Below are positions 1-11,426 of a DNA stretch of 64,000 bases, one piece after another (within the stretch, counting starts at the first letter, position 1; every line of letters starts with the position of its first letter). The notes under the pieces are model-generated. The model did not search any database. It was not told where the DNA came from and worked only from the letters and a program-made list of their open reading frames with translations. The position numbers and the translations under genes were made by a program. Origin of the DNA: an uncultured Collinsella sp. (lineage in GTDB: Bacteria; Actinomycetota; Coriobacteriia; Coriobacteriales; Coriobacteriaceae); contig CABVAY010000006.1 of NCBI GenBank assembly GCA_902496455.1, positions 3,314 through 67,313 on the forward strand. Direction: 5' to 3'.

Positions 1-17
1 TGCACCCAATTGGTGCA
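1..17. repeat. Short palindrome at window edge
   Basis: TGCACC and GGTGCA form a 6-bp inverted repeat around a 5-bp loop. The same core (TGCACC...GGTGCA) forms the inner hairpin of the longer elements at 36490-36536 and 47322-47385, so this may be the end of a third copy cut by the window edge. Confidence 0.4.
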
Positions 18-95
18 CGGCCCTTTTCTTATCGACGCAAAGTAGCACGTCCTCTTTGCACCGAACGGTGGGGATTTTTCGTTTGCCCAGATAAA

Positions 96-130
96 ACCTG
101 CCAAAATAAACCTGTCCCTTTTTGGCAGGT
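96..130. repeat. Hairpin repeat, family A, copy 1
   Basis: ACCTGCCAAAA (96-106) and TTTTGGCAGGT (120-130) are perfect inverted repeats around a loop containing CCTGTCCC. It ends seven bases before the ribosome binding site of the DMT permease, so it would lie in that gene's 5' leader. Related copies are at 1509-1535 (half) and 13682-13719. Confidence 0.75.
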
Positions 131-147
131 AACCGATAGGAGGCTAC

Positions 148-1251
148 GTGGACACATCGACGTCCTTGGGCAATCGCGAGCTCGCGGTGGCAAAGAAGCG
201 TGCGCTCGATGCTGCCTATTTTAGGAAGGGTATCGCTGTCGCGGCGCTTTCGAGCTGCATGTATGCGCTGTACACGGCCTTTGTTACCGCCGGTCAGCTC
301 TTTGGCGTTTGGGCCGGTTGGTTCGATGCATTTGCTCCCTCCGGCCTTTTGGCGGTATTCATCTTGCCCACGATCGCCTCGGGCGTCAATGACGTGCTGA
401 GTGCCGTCTGGGCCACGTTTTTCACTGCCGGTCAGGGCAAACTCGCCGACCTAGGCCGCTGCATCGCCTCAAAGCCCGGCGTCATCGTTATCGCCGCCGC
501 CTTCATTGGCGGGCCCATCGCTTCTGCCGCCTACGTTATCGCGCTTTCGCAGGCAGGCACGCTTGCCGTGCCCATCGCCGCGCTCAACCCCGCGATCGGT
601 GCGGTGCTCGCCCGCGTGCTCTACCGACAGCCGCTTAGCCCCCGTGTCGTCACCGGCATCGTTGTCTGCGTGTTCGCCGGCGCCATGATCGGTAGCGCCG
701 GCCTGAGCGGGCAGGCATCTTCCGGCATGGCGCTCGGCCTGGGTCTGGCGCTGTTAGCCGCCCTGTGCTGGGGCGTCGAGGGATGCGTGGGCGGCCGCGC
801 CACCTGCATGATCGATCCTCAGATCGCCATCAACATCCGTCAGCTTGTCTCGGGCGTCGGCAACCTGTGCTTGGTACTGCCGGCCCTAACCTTGGCATGC
901 GGAGAGCCCCTTGGTCAGAGTTACGTCCTTGTCGCCCAAGCGCTCACCGACAAATCCTCCGTCGTGTTTTTCGCCTGCTCCGGTTTTGCCGCCTACTTTT
1001 CGTTTATGAGCTGGTATCGCGCCAACTCCATGTGCGGCACGGCGCTGGGCATGGCCATCAACGGCACCTATACCTTTACAGCGCCGCTGTTTACGTGGAT
1101 TATCGTCGGCCTGGTCTTGGGCTTTGACGGCTACGCGCTTCCGTCCGTCGCATGGGTGGCGGCCGTCGTCAACCTCGTCGGCATTTGCCTGATCGCCGTG
1201 AATCCCCTCGACATGGTTAAAAAGGACGGTGATCGGGATGCTTCCGCTTAA
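148..1251 (+). CDS. DMT (EamA-like) family membrane transporter
   Basis: Predicted cytoplasmic-membrane permease of the drug/metabolite transporter superfamily, 367 residues. About ten hydrophobic segments lie between residues ~28 and ~355, arranged as two similar halves, which is the usual two-EamA-repeat layout. The substrate cannot be read from sequence. GTG is taken as the start because AGGAGG at 138-143 sits four bases before it. The 3' end overlaps the next small gene by 14 bases, suggesting coupled translation. A hairpin repeat immediately upstream (96-130) could affect leader structure. The family assignment rests on topology and Gly/Ala-rich helices such as residues 110-160, not on a catalytic motif. 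Confidence 0.75.
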   Translation: MDTSTSLGNRELAVAKKRALDAAYFRKGIAVAALSSCMYALYTAFVTAGQLFGVWAGWFDAFAPSGLLAVFILPTIASGVNDVLSAVWATFFTAGQGKLADLGRCIASKPGVIVIAAAFIGGPIASAAYVIALSQAGTLAVPIAALNPAIGAVLARVLYRQPLSPRVVTGIVVCVFAGAMIGSAGLSGQASSGMALGLGLALLAALCWGVEGCVGGRATCMIDPQIAINIRQLVSGVGNLCLVLPALTLACGEPLGQSYVLVAQALTDKSSVVFFACSGFAAYFSFMSWYRANSMCGTALGMAINGTYTFTAPLFTWIIVGLVLGFDGYALPSVAWVAAVVNLVGICLIAVNPLDMVKKDGDRDASA

Positions 1252-1510
1252 CTATGCCATGCTCGATTATTTTGTTTGCCATGACGAGGCTTGCGTCGAT
1301 GATGTGATGGCCGATCTCGCGGCCGAGTATGCATCGTTTGCCGCCTTTGCAAGGCCGCGCATGCAGGAGGCGCTCATGACCGCGCACAAGAATGGCCTGA
1401 TTGACGAGGCGCGCTTTGATTTGAATGCCGAAGGCGAGCTTCGCGTCTACTATCGGGCGAGCGCCGAGCAGCGCAAAGTTATCGGCGCCTATCTGGGCCG
1501 TAGCCACTAA
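1238..1510 (+). CDS. Small conserved-looking protein of unknown function
   Basis: 90-residue soluble protein that I do not recognise. It is acidic in the first half (DEACVDDVMADLAAEYASF) and more basic after residue 45, with no membrane segment or signal peptide. ATG 1238 is preferred over the GTG at 1229 because AAAGGACGG at 1221-1229 is correctly spaced for it. The gene starts inside the end of the DMT permease gene, so the two are probably co-translated and may be functionally linked. It ends in the half-copy of repeat family A. The coding call rests on the ribosome site, the overlap and Collinsella-like codon use. Confidence 0.65.
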   Translation: MLPLNYAMLDYFVCHDEACVDDVMADLAAEYASFAAFARPRMQEALMTAHKNGLIDEARFDLNAEGELRVYYRASAEQRKVIGAYLGRSH

Positions 1511-1535
1511 AATAAAACGTCCCTTTTTGGCAGGT
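1509..1535. repeat. Half copy of hairpin repeat family A
   Basis: AAAATAAAACGTCCC followed by TTTTTGGCAGGT matches the loop and right arm of the element at 96-130. The left arm is absent. It overlaps the stop codon of the small gene at 1238. Confidence 0.6.
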
Positions 1536-1666
1536 CGGTCGTAGTTATTACGTGGGGGATGAGGTCGAGCGTATAGCGTGCGTCCCGTTTGGCTAAAGTA
1601 CAACTATCTGTGTTTAACTCGCCCAGTGCAGTGCGCTACGGGCGATGGCCAAAAAAGGAAAACCAC

Positions 1667-4473
<2,807 letters not shown>

Positions 4474-4474
<1 letters not shown>

Positions 4475-5622
4475 TGGCTGAGGCTTTAGAGGTAACGCCC
4501 GCCGAGCTGGACGCGTTTGCGGACCGGCTTGGCGAGGTCGAGTCGTATCTTCATTTGGACGAGAAGCGCACGCGCGTGACCGAGCTCGAGGCTAAAAGCG
4601 TGGCCCCCGGCTTTTGGGATGACGCCGATGCCGCTCGCGCCACCATGGAGGAAATCGCTCGCGCCAAGGAAGATATCGCTGCCGTGGATACCGCGCGCGG
4701 CGAGCTATCTGACGCCCGCGCGGCGCTGGAGCTTGCCGAGGAGATGGGCGACGACCCCGATGCCGCCGCATTGCGCGAGGAGGCTGCCGCTACGGCAGAA
4801 CGCCTGGCCCGCGCTATCGACGAGCTCGAGCTTTCGAGCTGGTTTACCGGTGAGTTCGATCACGGCGATGCCATTGTGACCATCAAGCCCGGACAGGGTG
4901 GCCTGGAGGCACAGGACTGGACCTTCATGCTCTTTAAGATGTACATGAAGTACTGCCAGCGTCGCGGCTGGAAGGTCACCATTAACGACTGCCCCGCGGC
5001 CGAGGTCATCGGCATCGACCGTGCGACCTTTACCGTCGAGGGCAAGGACGCGTTTGGCATGCTGCGCGCCGAGGCCGGTGTGCACCGTCTGGTGCGCATT
5101 AGCCCCACCGACGACAAGAAGCGCCGCCAGACCACGTTTGCCGGCGTCGAGGTCATCCCCGTGCTGCCTGACGATATCGACATCGAGATCAGTCCCGACG
5201 ATATCCGCGTGGACGTGTATCACGCGAGCGGCCCGGGCGGACAGGGCGTCAACACCACCGACTCCGCCGTACGCGTGACGCATTTCCCCAGCGGCATTGT
5301 GGTCACCTGCCAAAACGAGCGCAGCCAGATCCAGAACAAGGCCGCGTGCATGCAGATCCTCAAGGCTCGCCTGTACGAGATTGAGCTCGAGAAGCGTGCC
5401 GAGGCGCTCGATGAGATTCGCGGACCCAAGACCACGATTGGTTTTGGCAACCAGATCCGCAGCTACGTGCTCTACCCGTACCAGATGGTCAAGGACCTAC
5501 GCACGGGCGTGGAGACCAGCAATGTCGAGGCCGTTCTTGACGATGGCGACCTGGACCCGTTTGTTATTGGCTACCATCGCTGGGCCACCGGCAACGCCGA
5601 TGCGGAAGGCTCGGAGGTCTAA
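4474..5622 (+). CDS. prfB: Peptide chain release factor 2
   Basis: Class I release factor that ends translation at UGA and UAA. 382 residues, usual length. The catalytic GGQ is at residues 255-257 within SGPGGQGVNTTD. The codon-recognition tripeptide, SPF in well-studied RF2 proteins, reads SPT here (residues 210-212, bases 5101-5109). The gene is one uninterrupted frame: where E. coli prfB has CTT-TGA for its autoregulatory +1 frameshift, this gene has TAT-CTT-CAT (4546-4554), so that feedback is absent. It overlaps the secA stop by one base. A hairpin with a T-run follows at 5747. Confidence 0.96.
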
Positions 5623-5746
5623 AACATCGGGCGGCTTCAAACCGATGCTAAGCCCAACGGTTGGACGGGTTTGTATCCAGAATAAACCCTGCGCAGGGGT
5701 GGTTTTTGTCCGGCGAATCGGTAGAATCGAATACAAGAAGAAGTTC

Positions 5747-5775
5747 AAAGCGCATCCGTTTGGGTGCGCTTTTTT
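5747..5775 (+). terminator. Rho-independent terminator after prfB
   Basis: AAAGCGCA (5747-5754) pairs with TGCGCTTT (5765-5772), followed by a T-run. It ends only about 12 bases before the start codon of the YitT gene, so some read-through or a promoter inside this stretch would be needed to express that gene. Confidence 0.8.
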
Positions 5776-5787
5776 GAGGGAGGCAGC

Positions 5788-6678
5788 ATGGCATATCGTC
5801 TGGACATCAAGCGCATTCTTTCGATGAACTTCTTTCACGACCTGCCCCAGATCATGTTGGGGTGTGCCTTGGCCGCCATCGCGACCGACTTGTTTTTGAT
5901 TCCCAACGGTCTTGCCGCCGGTGGCGTTACGGGCCTTGCCACCATTATCCAGGCGGTCGGCGCGGCGCGCGGCCTATCGCTTCCCGTTGGTATTCAGACG
6001 ATCGTGATGAACGCCTTGCTGTTGTTGGTCGTTATGCGCGAGGGCGGCATGTTCTACGTGGTGCAGACCGCGACGGGCTTTGTGCTGCTGGGCTTCTTTA
6101 CCGATCTGTTCGCCCCGTTTGTAGCACCTCTGGCGGATGCGGACCTGATGCTCCCTGCCATGTGGGGCGGCATTATTACGGGCATCGGTTACGGCATGGT
6201 GTTGCGCGCCGGCGCCAACACCGGCGGCTCGGACACGATTGGCCAAATCATCTCGCGTAACACCTCGCTGCCGGTGGGCTCGACCGTCATGGCGATCGAT
6301 GTTGCCGTATGCGCGCTATCGGCTCCGGTCTTTTCAATCGAAAACGCACTGTATGCAGGCCTTTCGATGGTCATTAGCGGCTACGTGATCGATGCCGTGG
6401 TCGATGGTGGCAACAAACGCCGTATGGTACTCATCATCTCGGACAAGTTCCCTGATATCGCTGCCGATATCATGTATGGCCTGGGTCGTGGTTGTACCAA
6501 GTTTAAGGCGACTGGCATGTATTCGGGTGCCGAGAAGCCAGTGGTTATGGTCATCGTGAGCCGTCGAGAGCTCAATACCCTCAAGACGATCGTGCGCGAG
6601 CGCGATCCTCATGCCATCGTGACGGTTGCCGACGTTACGGAAGCCTTCGGCGAGGGATTCAAGGACATTAGCGCGTAG
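5788..6678 (+). CDS. YitT family membrane protein with DUF2179 domain
   Basis: 296-residue integral membrane protein. Five to six hydrophobic segments occupy residues ~20-200 (starting with MLGCALAAIATDLFLIPNG), including the YitT-type glycine-rich pattern AGANTGGSDTIGQII. A soluble C-terminal DUF2179-like domain (~residues 215-290) carries KFKATGMYSGAEKPVVMVIV. Members are often annotated as possible transporters, but the substrate is not established. ATG 5788 is chosen because GAGGGAGG lies at 5776-5783. It sits just after the prfB terminator and is probably transcribed alone. Confidence 0.88.
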   Translation: MAYRLDIKRILSMNFFHDLPQIMLGCALAAIATDLFLIPNGLAAGGVTGLATIIQAVGAARGLSLPVGIQTIVMNALLLLVVMREGGMFYVVQTATGFVLLGFFTDLFAPFVAPLADADLMLPAMWGGIITGIGYGMVLRAGANTGGSDTIGQIISRNTSLPVGSTVMAIDVAVCALSAPVFSIENALYAGLSMVISGYVIDAVVDGGNKRRMVLIISDKFPDIAADIMYGLGRGCTKFKATGMYSGAEKPVVMVIVSRRELNTLKTIVRERDPHAIVTVADVTEAFGEGFKDISA

Positions 6679-6885
6679 GGTCGATCGCGTTCCATCCAAA
6701 AGACGTTCACATTGATAAACCGTTTCATCAGCGGTTCTGCCTGCTCAATTGTTCAAATAATGATAAATACTCTGGTAAAGCTTCCAGTTTCCAGCATAAT
6801 GAATGACGTACGTGCATCGCGGCTGGGTTGGGACGACCTTCTGTGCCGTGCGCATCTTGTCTAAAGAGGATGAAAGGAAGGCACA

Positions 6886-7716
6886 ATGAGCGACGAAGAG
6901 CTCAAAAAGGTTGCCAACGAGGTAAGGAAGGGCATCGTCACCGGAGTGCACGCTGCCAAGTCCGGCCATCCGGGCGGTTCGCTCGGCGCTGCCGACATCA
7001 TGACCTATCTGTACTTTGAGGAAATGAACGTCGACCCGGCCGATCCCCGCAAGGCCGACCGCGATCGCTTTGTGCTCTCCAAGGGCCACTGTGCTCCGGG
7101 TCTGTACGCCGTGCTCGCCGAGCGCGGGTTCTTCCCCAAGGAGGACCTCGAGACGCTGCGCCATATCGGCGGCCACCTGCAGGGTCATCCCAACATGAAC
7201 GACACCCCGGGCGTCGACATGTCCACCGGCTCGCTCGGCCAGGGTATCTCCGCCGCCGTGGGTATGGCCGTTGCCGCCAAGCACTGGGGCGATACTTACC
7301 GCACGTACGCCCTGCTGGGCGATGGCGAGAGCGAGGAGGGCCAGGTCTGGGAGGCCGCCATGTTTGCCGGCAACCAGCAGCTCGATAACCTCTGCGTGAT
7401 CGTCGACCACAACGGCCTGCAGATCGACGGCCCCGTCGAGGAGGTCAACGACCCCATGCCGCTCGCCGACAAGTTCCGCGCGTTCAAGTTCCACGTGGTG
7501 GAGCTCGCCGACGGCAACGACTTCGACCAGATCCGCGCCGCCTTTGCCGAGGCTCGCGCCACCAAGGGGCAGCCGACCGCCATTATCGCCGAGACCCTGA
7601 AGGGCAAGGGCGTGTCCTTTATGGAGAACCAGGTTGGTTGGCACGGCAAGGCCCCCAACGATGAACAGTTTGAGCAGGCCATGGCAGAGCTCACGGCCGC
7701 CGGAGAGGAGCTCTAG
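6886..7716 (+). CDS. Transketolase, N-terminal (thiamine diphosphate binding) subunit
   Basis: 276-residue first half of a split transketolase, which moves two-carbon ketol units between sugar phosphates in the non-oxidative pentose phosphate pathway. The thiamine diphosphate/Mg2+ motif GDGESEEGQ...VDHN is visible (~residues 145-180), along with KSGHPGGSLGAADI near the N-terminus and HGKAP near the C-terminus. ATG 6886 follows AAAGGAAGG. Its stop is one base from the start of the second-half gene, so the two polypeptides are made together and presumably form one enzyme. The upstream gap (6679-6885) should hold the promoter; I do not assign one confidently. Confidence 0.95.
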   Translation: MSDEELKKVANEVRKGIVTGVHAAKSGHPGGSLGAADIMTYLYFEEMNVDPADPRKADRDRFVLSKGHCAPGLYAVLAERGFFPKEDLETLRHIGGHLQGHPNMNDTPGVDMSTGSLGQGISAAVGMAVAAKHWGDTYRTYALLGDGESEEGQVWEAAMFAGNQQLDNLCVIVDHNGLQIDGPVEEVNDPMPLADKFRAFKFHVVELADGNDFDQIRAAFAEARATKGQPTAIIAETLKGKGVSFMENQVGWHGKAPNDEQFEQAMAELTAAGEEL

Positions 7717-7717
7717 G

Positions 7718-8659
7718 ATGGCAGACGTCAAAAAAATCGCCACGCGCGTAAGCTACGGCGAGGCCCTCGTCGAGCTCGCCAACGAGCACGATGACTTTGT
7801 GGTCCTCGACGCCGACCTGGCCGCCGCCACGCAGACCGGCAAGTTCAAGGCCGCCTGCCCCGACCGCTTCTTCGACGTGGGTATCGCCGAGAGCAACCTG
7901 ATGGGCGTCGCCGCCGGTATCGCAACCACCGGCCGCGTTGCCTTCGCGAGCAGCTTTGCCATGTTCGCCGCCGGCCGCGCCTTTGAGCAGGTCCGCAACT
8001 CCATCGGCTACCCGCACCTCAACGTTAAAATCGGTGCCACGCACGCCGGTATCTCGGTGGGCGAGGATGGCGCCACGCACCAGTGCTGCGAGGATATCGC
8101 CCTCATGCGCGTCATCCCTGGCATGACCGTGATTGTTCCCGCCGACGACGTGGAGGCCCGCGCCGTGACGCGCGCCGCCTACGAGTGCGACGGTCCGGTG
8201 TACATGCGCTTCGCCCGTTTGGCCTCGCCGGTTATCAACGACCCCGAGACCTACAAGTTCGAGTTGGGTAAGGGCATTGTCATGCGCGAGGGCGCCGATG
8301 TGACCATCATCGCCTGCGGCCTGATGGTCGGCGAGGCTCTCGAGGCCGCCGAGCAGCTCGCTGCCGAGGGCATCGACGCCGAGGTCATCAACGTGCACAC
8401 CATCAAGCCCATCGATGCCGACCTGATCGTCAAGAGCGCCACCAAGACCGGCCACGTCGTGACCGTCGAGGAGCATTCTGTAATCGGTGGCCTGGGCAGC
8501 GCCGTTGCCGACGTCCTGTGCGAGCAGTGCCCGACGCCGCTCAAGAAGATCGGCGTCAACGACACCTTCGGTGAGTCCGGCCCGGGCGCCGAGCTCCTGC
8601 ACAAGTACGGCCTGGACGCCGCCAACATCGTGGCGACCACCAAGGAGTTCTTGGCATAA
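7718..8659 (+). CDS. Transketolase, C-terminal (pyrimidine-binding) subunit
   Basis: 313-residue second half of the split transketolase. It contains the pyrimidine-binding domain, with the expected Glu in FFDVGIAESNLMGVAAG, and the C-terminal transketolase domain (TIKPIDADLIVKSA...VEEHSVIGGLGSAV). ATG 7718 lies one base after the upstream stop, with GGAGAGGAG at 7703-7711 as ribosome site. The pair corresponds to the two-gene transketolases of many anaerobes. The domain could also belong to related enzymes such as DXP synthase, but the pairing and motifs favour transketolase. A strong hairpin terminator follows at 8709. Confidence 0.95.
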   Translation: MADVKKIATRVSYGEALVELANEHDDFVVLDADLAAATQTGKFKAACPDRFFDVGIAESNLMGVAAGIATTGRVAFASSFAMFAAGRAFEQVRNSIGYPHLNVKIGATHAGISVGEDGATHQCCEDIALMRVIPGMTVIVPADDVEARAVTRAAYECDGPVYMRFARLASPVINDPETYKFELGKGIVMREGADVTIIACGLMVGEALEAAEQLAAEGIDAEVINVHTIKPIDADLIVKSATKTGHVVTVEEHSVIGGLGSAVADVLCEQCPTPLKKIGVNDTFGESGPGAELLHKYGLDAANIVATTKEFLA

Positions 8660-8708
8660 GGCAAGGCGGATCTCAAGGACTGCTTCGCCAGAACTATGGA
8701 AACCCGGC

Positions 8709-8739
8709 AGGGGCGCTCTCTTGGAGAGCGCCCCTGTTT
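8709..8739 (+). terminator. Terminator after the transketolase genes
   Basis: AGGGGCGCTCTC (8709-8720) and GAGAGCGCCCCT (8724-8735) form a 12-bp perfect stem with a three-base loop, followed by GTTTC. The T-run is short, but the stem is very stable. Confidence 0.8.
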
Positions 8740-8740
8740 C

Positions 8741-8807
8741 AGTTGCGGTGAAATAGGGACTGATTAGACCTTTTAACTGGTAAAACAGTCCCTATTTCAC
8801 CGCAACT
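8741..8807. repeat. Long inverted repeat, family B, copy 1
   Basis: Perfect 22-bp arms (8741-8762 and 8786-8807; the first begins AGTTGCGGTGAAATAGGG) enclose a 23-base loop. A second copy with the same arms, two bases altered, is at 22542-22608. It lies just after the transketolase terminator. Confidence 0.9.
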
Positions 8808-8936
8808 CATGAAGACGCCCCTCAAGCACGGTCCCATCAGGAAAAAGGGCATATATCGACAAAGCGCAATTCAGACCCTTCCAGCTTTGTATATGCAGCA
8901 CCTCAAGATAAACGCGGCGACCCCTTAGTTATCGCA

Positions 8937-9059
8937 GGCCGGGCACAGGGTTACTCTCCAAATCTTTCCGCAGGACGGAGGAGCCCCCGCCGCGCGAAGC
9001 GCGCAGCGGGGGCTCCGACATGTCCGAGGACGATTTGGAGAGTAACCCTGTGCCCGGCC
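8937..9059. repeat. 123-bp nested palindrome
   Basis: Outer arms of 28 bp (8937-8964 and 9032-9059) are perfectly complementary. Inside them GGAGCCCCCGC (8980-8990) pairs with GCGGGGGCTCC (9006-9016), and CGCGC-GAA-GCGCG closes the centre. The whole element could fold as a cruciform or, if transcribed, as one long RNA hairpin. It has no adjoining T-run on the + strand, so it is not a standard terminator. Function unknown. Confidence 0.88.
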
Positions 9060-9163
9060 GACGGGATCCCTAACCACGCCATGCTTCTTATGTGTAGCAA
9101 AGCTAATGCTGCTAAAATACAAAGCGCTCATGTAGTTTAAACGCACGACGATAAGGAGCACCA

Positions 9164-10384
9164 GTGGGTAACCACTTCCGTACCTCCGGTGCGGGCGATG
9201 ATGCCCCCAAGACGCAGGCAGGCGTCCAGGGCAGTCGTTTCGCCACTCCGGATTCAGAGGGCCAGCCTGTTGCTCAGGCCCCCGCTCAGCCGGCAGATCA
9301 GGCACAGCCGGCATCCGATCCCTTTGCCTACAATCCAACCAGCGATGTCGCGCTTTCCGGCACGGCGGGTTTTGAGCCCGTTCAGGCCGTGACCGCTCGC
9401 GTGGAGCAGCCTCAGGCTGGTGCCGCCACGCCGCAGCCTACCATGGCCGGCATTCCCGACCCCTTGGCCCCTGCGACGCCGGCTCCTCAGCCTGCGCAGT
9501 CCGGTCTCTTTGCCGCTATTCCCGACCCCACGCAGCCTGCTGCCCCGGTGGTCGAGAGCGATCAGGCAGCCGAGGTCGCAAGCCTCGATAACGCGCTCAA
9601 CAACCCCGATTTTACGTCGGTGTTTGCGCCCATCGATCCGCAGGCCAGCCGCAAGAAGATGGCCAAGCAGGCCGGTGTCGAGCCCGTCATCCTTATGGAG
9701 CATGTCACCAAGATCTATCCGGCACAGCCCAACAAGCCTGCACTCGACGACATCAACATCGAGATCTATCCGGGCGAGTTCGTCTTCCTGGTCGGTCACT
9801 CCGGCTCGGGTAAGACCACGCTGCTGTCGACGCTCAACCGCGACGTCAAGCCGACGAGCGGCCGCATCCTGGTTGCCGGTCAGGACCTCATGAAGATCAA
9901 GAACCGCAAGGTTCCGTTCCTGCGCCGCCAGATTGGCGCCGTGTTCCAGGACTTTAAGCTTCTGCCGCAAAAGACCGCCTACGAAAACGTGGCGTTTGCC
10001 CTGCAGTGCATCGGCAAGCCCAAGGGCGTCATTCGCAGCCAGGTGCCCGAGGTGCTGCGCCTGGTCGGTCTGGCCGATCAGATGGACTCGCTGCCCGACC
10101 AGCTTTCCGGTGGCGAGCAGCAGCGCGTTGCCGTCGCCCGTGCTATGGTCAACCGTCCGCCGCTGCTGATCTGCGACGAGCCCACGGGCAACCTCGACCC
10201 GGCGATCTCGCTGGGCATCATGAAGCTGCTTGAGCGTATTAACCGCACCGGCACCACCGTGATCGTCGCCACGCACGACCGCGAGATGGTCGATAGCATG
10301 CACCGTCGCGTGATCGCCCTCGAGGGCGGCCACGTCATCCGCGACCAGGAGAGGGGAGGTTACGGCAACTATGGCACCAACTAA
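9164..10384 (+). CDS. ftsE: Cell division ATP-binding protein FtsE with long N-terminal extension
   Basis: ATPase of the FtsEX complex, which transmits division signals across the membrane to peptidoglycan hydrolases. The ABC domain starts near residue 173: Walker A GHSGSGKTT at 211-219, signature LSGGEQQRVAVARAM, Walker B LLICDEPTGNLD, and the switch His in VATHD. A normal FtsE is about 220-230 residues; this one has 406 because residues 1-170 form a low-complexity stretch rich in Pro, Ala and Gln (for example QPVAQAPAQPADQAQPA). GTG 9164 follows AAGGAG and the extension is in frame without interruption, so it seems real. ftsX starts inside the last 14 bases of the gene. Confidence 0.93.
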   Translation: MGNHFRTSGAGDDAPKTQAGVQGSRFATPDSEGQPVAQAPAQPADQAQPASDPFAYNPTSDVALSGTAGFEPVQAVTARVEQPQAGAATPQPTMAGIPDPLAPATPAPQPAQSGLFAAIPDPTQPAAPVVESDQAAEVASLDNALNNPDFTSVFAPIDPQASRKKMAKQAGVEPVILMEHVTKIYPAQPNKPALDDINIEIYPGEFVFLVGHSGSGKTTLLSTLNRDVKPTSGRILVAGQDLMKIKNRKVPFLRRQIGAVFQDFKLLPQKTAYENVAFALQCIGKPKGVIRSQVPEVLRLVGLADQMDSLPDQLSGGEQQRVAVARAMVNRPPLLICDEPTGNLDPAISLGIMKLLERINRTGTTVIVATHDREMVDSMHRRVIALEGGHVIRDQERGGYGNYGTN

Positions 10385-11291
10385 CGTGGGCTACTCCTTC
10401 AAAGAGGCAATCAGCCACTTCTTCCGTAACTGGACTACCTCGCTCGGCGCCGTCATCACGATCTTCCTTTCGCTGTTTATCATCGGCCTGTTCATCATGG
10501 GCTCTGCGATGCTGAACTCCGTGATCGGCACCGTCGAGGATCAGGTTGTCATCAACGCGTTCATTAGTGATGACGCCGATCAGGCCGATGTTCAGGCTTT
10601 TGAGGCCGAGCTTAAGACGTGGAATAACGTCAAGTCCGTGACCTATAAGGACAAGGACGACGCGCTGGCCGAGTATACGAGCAAGATGTCGGGCAACGCC
10701 GACGCCACCATGAGCGCGCTCGATGACCAGAACCCGCTGCCGGCTTCCTTCGCTATTGAGATGGACGATCCGTCCAAGGTCGAGAGCACGGCAAAGAAGC
10801 TCAAGAAGGATGCCGATTTCCAGAAGATCGCGGATGACGGCGACGTCAACGCGAGCGTGCTGTACGGCCAGGAGGAAGTGAGCCGCCTGTTCCAGGTGAC
10901 CAACTACATCCGCATCGCCGCCGTGGTGCTCGTTCTTCTTCTGACCTTTATCGCATTCATCTTCATCAACAACACGATTCGCCTGTCCATCACGGCGCGT
11001 CGTCGTGAGATTGCGATTATGCGTCTGGTCGGCGCCAGCAACGGCTTCATTCGTGGCCCGTTTATCACCGAGGGCGTGCTGCAGGCCATTTTGGGCTCGC
11101 TGCTTTCCATCGGCGTTCTGGAGCTGCTGCGCAATCTGATGATTCCGCGTCTGCAGGAGAGCATCGGCTGGATGTCGTTTGCCCTGCCGATGCAGTACTA
11201 CCTGGTGACCTATGCTGCGCTGATTCTGGTCGGTGTGATTATCGGTCTCTTTGGTTCTGCCATCGCCATGCGCCGCTACCTGCGCGTGTAG
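10371..11291 (+). CDS. ftsX: Cell division protein FtsX (ABC permease-like)
   Basis: Membrane partner of FtsE, 306 residues. One transmembrane helix lies near residues 24-48, followed by an extracellular loop domain (~50-175), then three helices in the FtsX/MacB-type C-terminal domain, with ITARRREIAIMRLVGASNGFI between the second and third. This topology is standard for FtsX. The ATG overlaps the ftsE end by 14 bases, with GGAGAGGGGAGG just upstream, so the complex is made in step. A terminator follows at 11316. No linked peptidoglycan hydrolase gene is seen. Confidence 0.95.
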   Translation: MAPTNVGYSFKEAISHFFRNWTTSLGAVITIFLSLFIIGLFIMGSAMLNSVIGTVEDQVVINAFISDDADQADVQAFEAELKTWNNVKSVTYKDKDDALAEYTSKMSGNADATMSALDDQNPLPASFAIEMDDPSKVESTAKKLKKDADFQKIADDGDVNASVLYGQEEVSRLFQVTNYIRIAAVVLVLLLTFIAFIFINNTIRLSITARRREIAIMRLVGASNGFIRGPFITEGVLQAILGSLLSIGVLELLRNLMIPRLQESIGWMSFALPMQYYLVTYAALILVGVIIGLFGSAIAMRRYLRV

Positions 11292-11315
11292 GCATGCTTG
11301 GAATTCATCCCTTCC

Positions 11316-11349
11316 AACGGGTCGTCTCTTATGGGGCGGCCCGTTTTTT
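11316..11349 (+). terminator. Terminator after ftsX
   Basis: AACGGGTCGTC pairs imperfectly with GGGGCGGCCCGTT, followed by a run of six Ts. Confidence 0.75.
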
Positions 11350-11426
11350 GATCCCTAGGGGACGGCAGGAAAGCGAATCATTTGGGTAGACTCTTTGGAG
11401 TTCGCAATCGATAGTTAGGAGGCGCC

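Larger units (their letters stand above)
8660..9163. other. 504-bp intergenic region filled with palindromes
   Basis: No convincing gene is seen. The region holds a terminator (8709-8739), a 67-bp inverted repeat (8741-8807), about 130 bases with nothing recognisable, a 123-bp nested palindrome (8937-9059), and the leader of ftsE. Confidence 0.7.

Noticed and set aside
4546..4560. Programmed frameshift in prfB
   Set aside because: The site reads TAT CTT CAT with no in-frame stop; the gene is one continuous frame.
8980..9016. Simple rho-independent terminator
   Set aside because: The stem is GC-rich but has no T-run and is enclosed by a second 28-bp inverted repeat, so it was listed as a nested palindrome instead.
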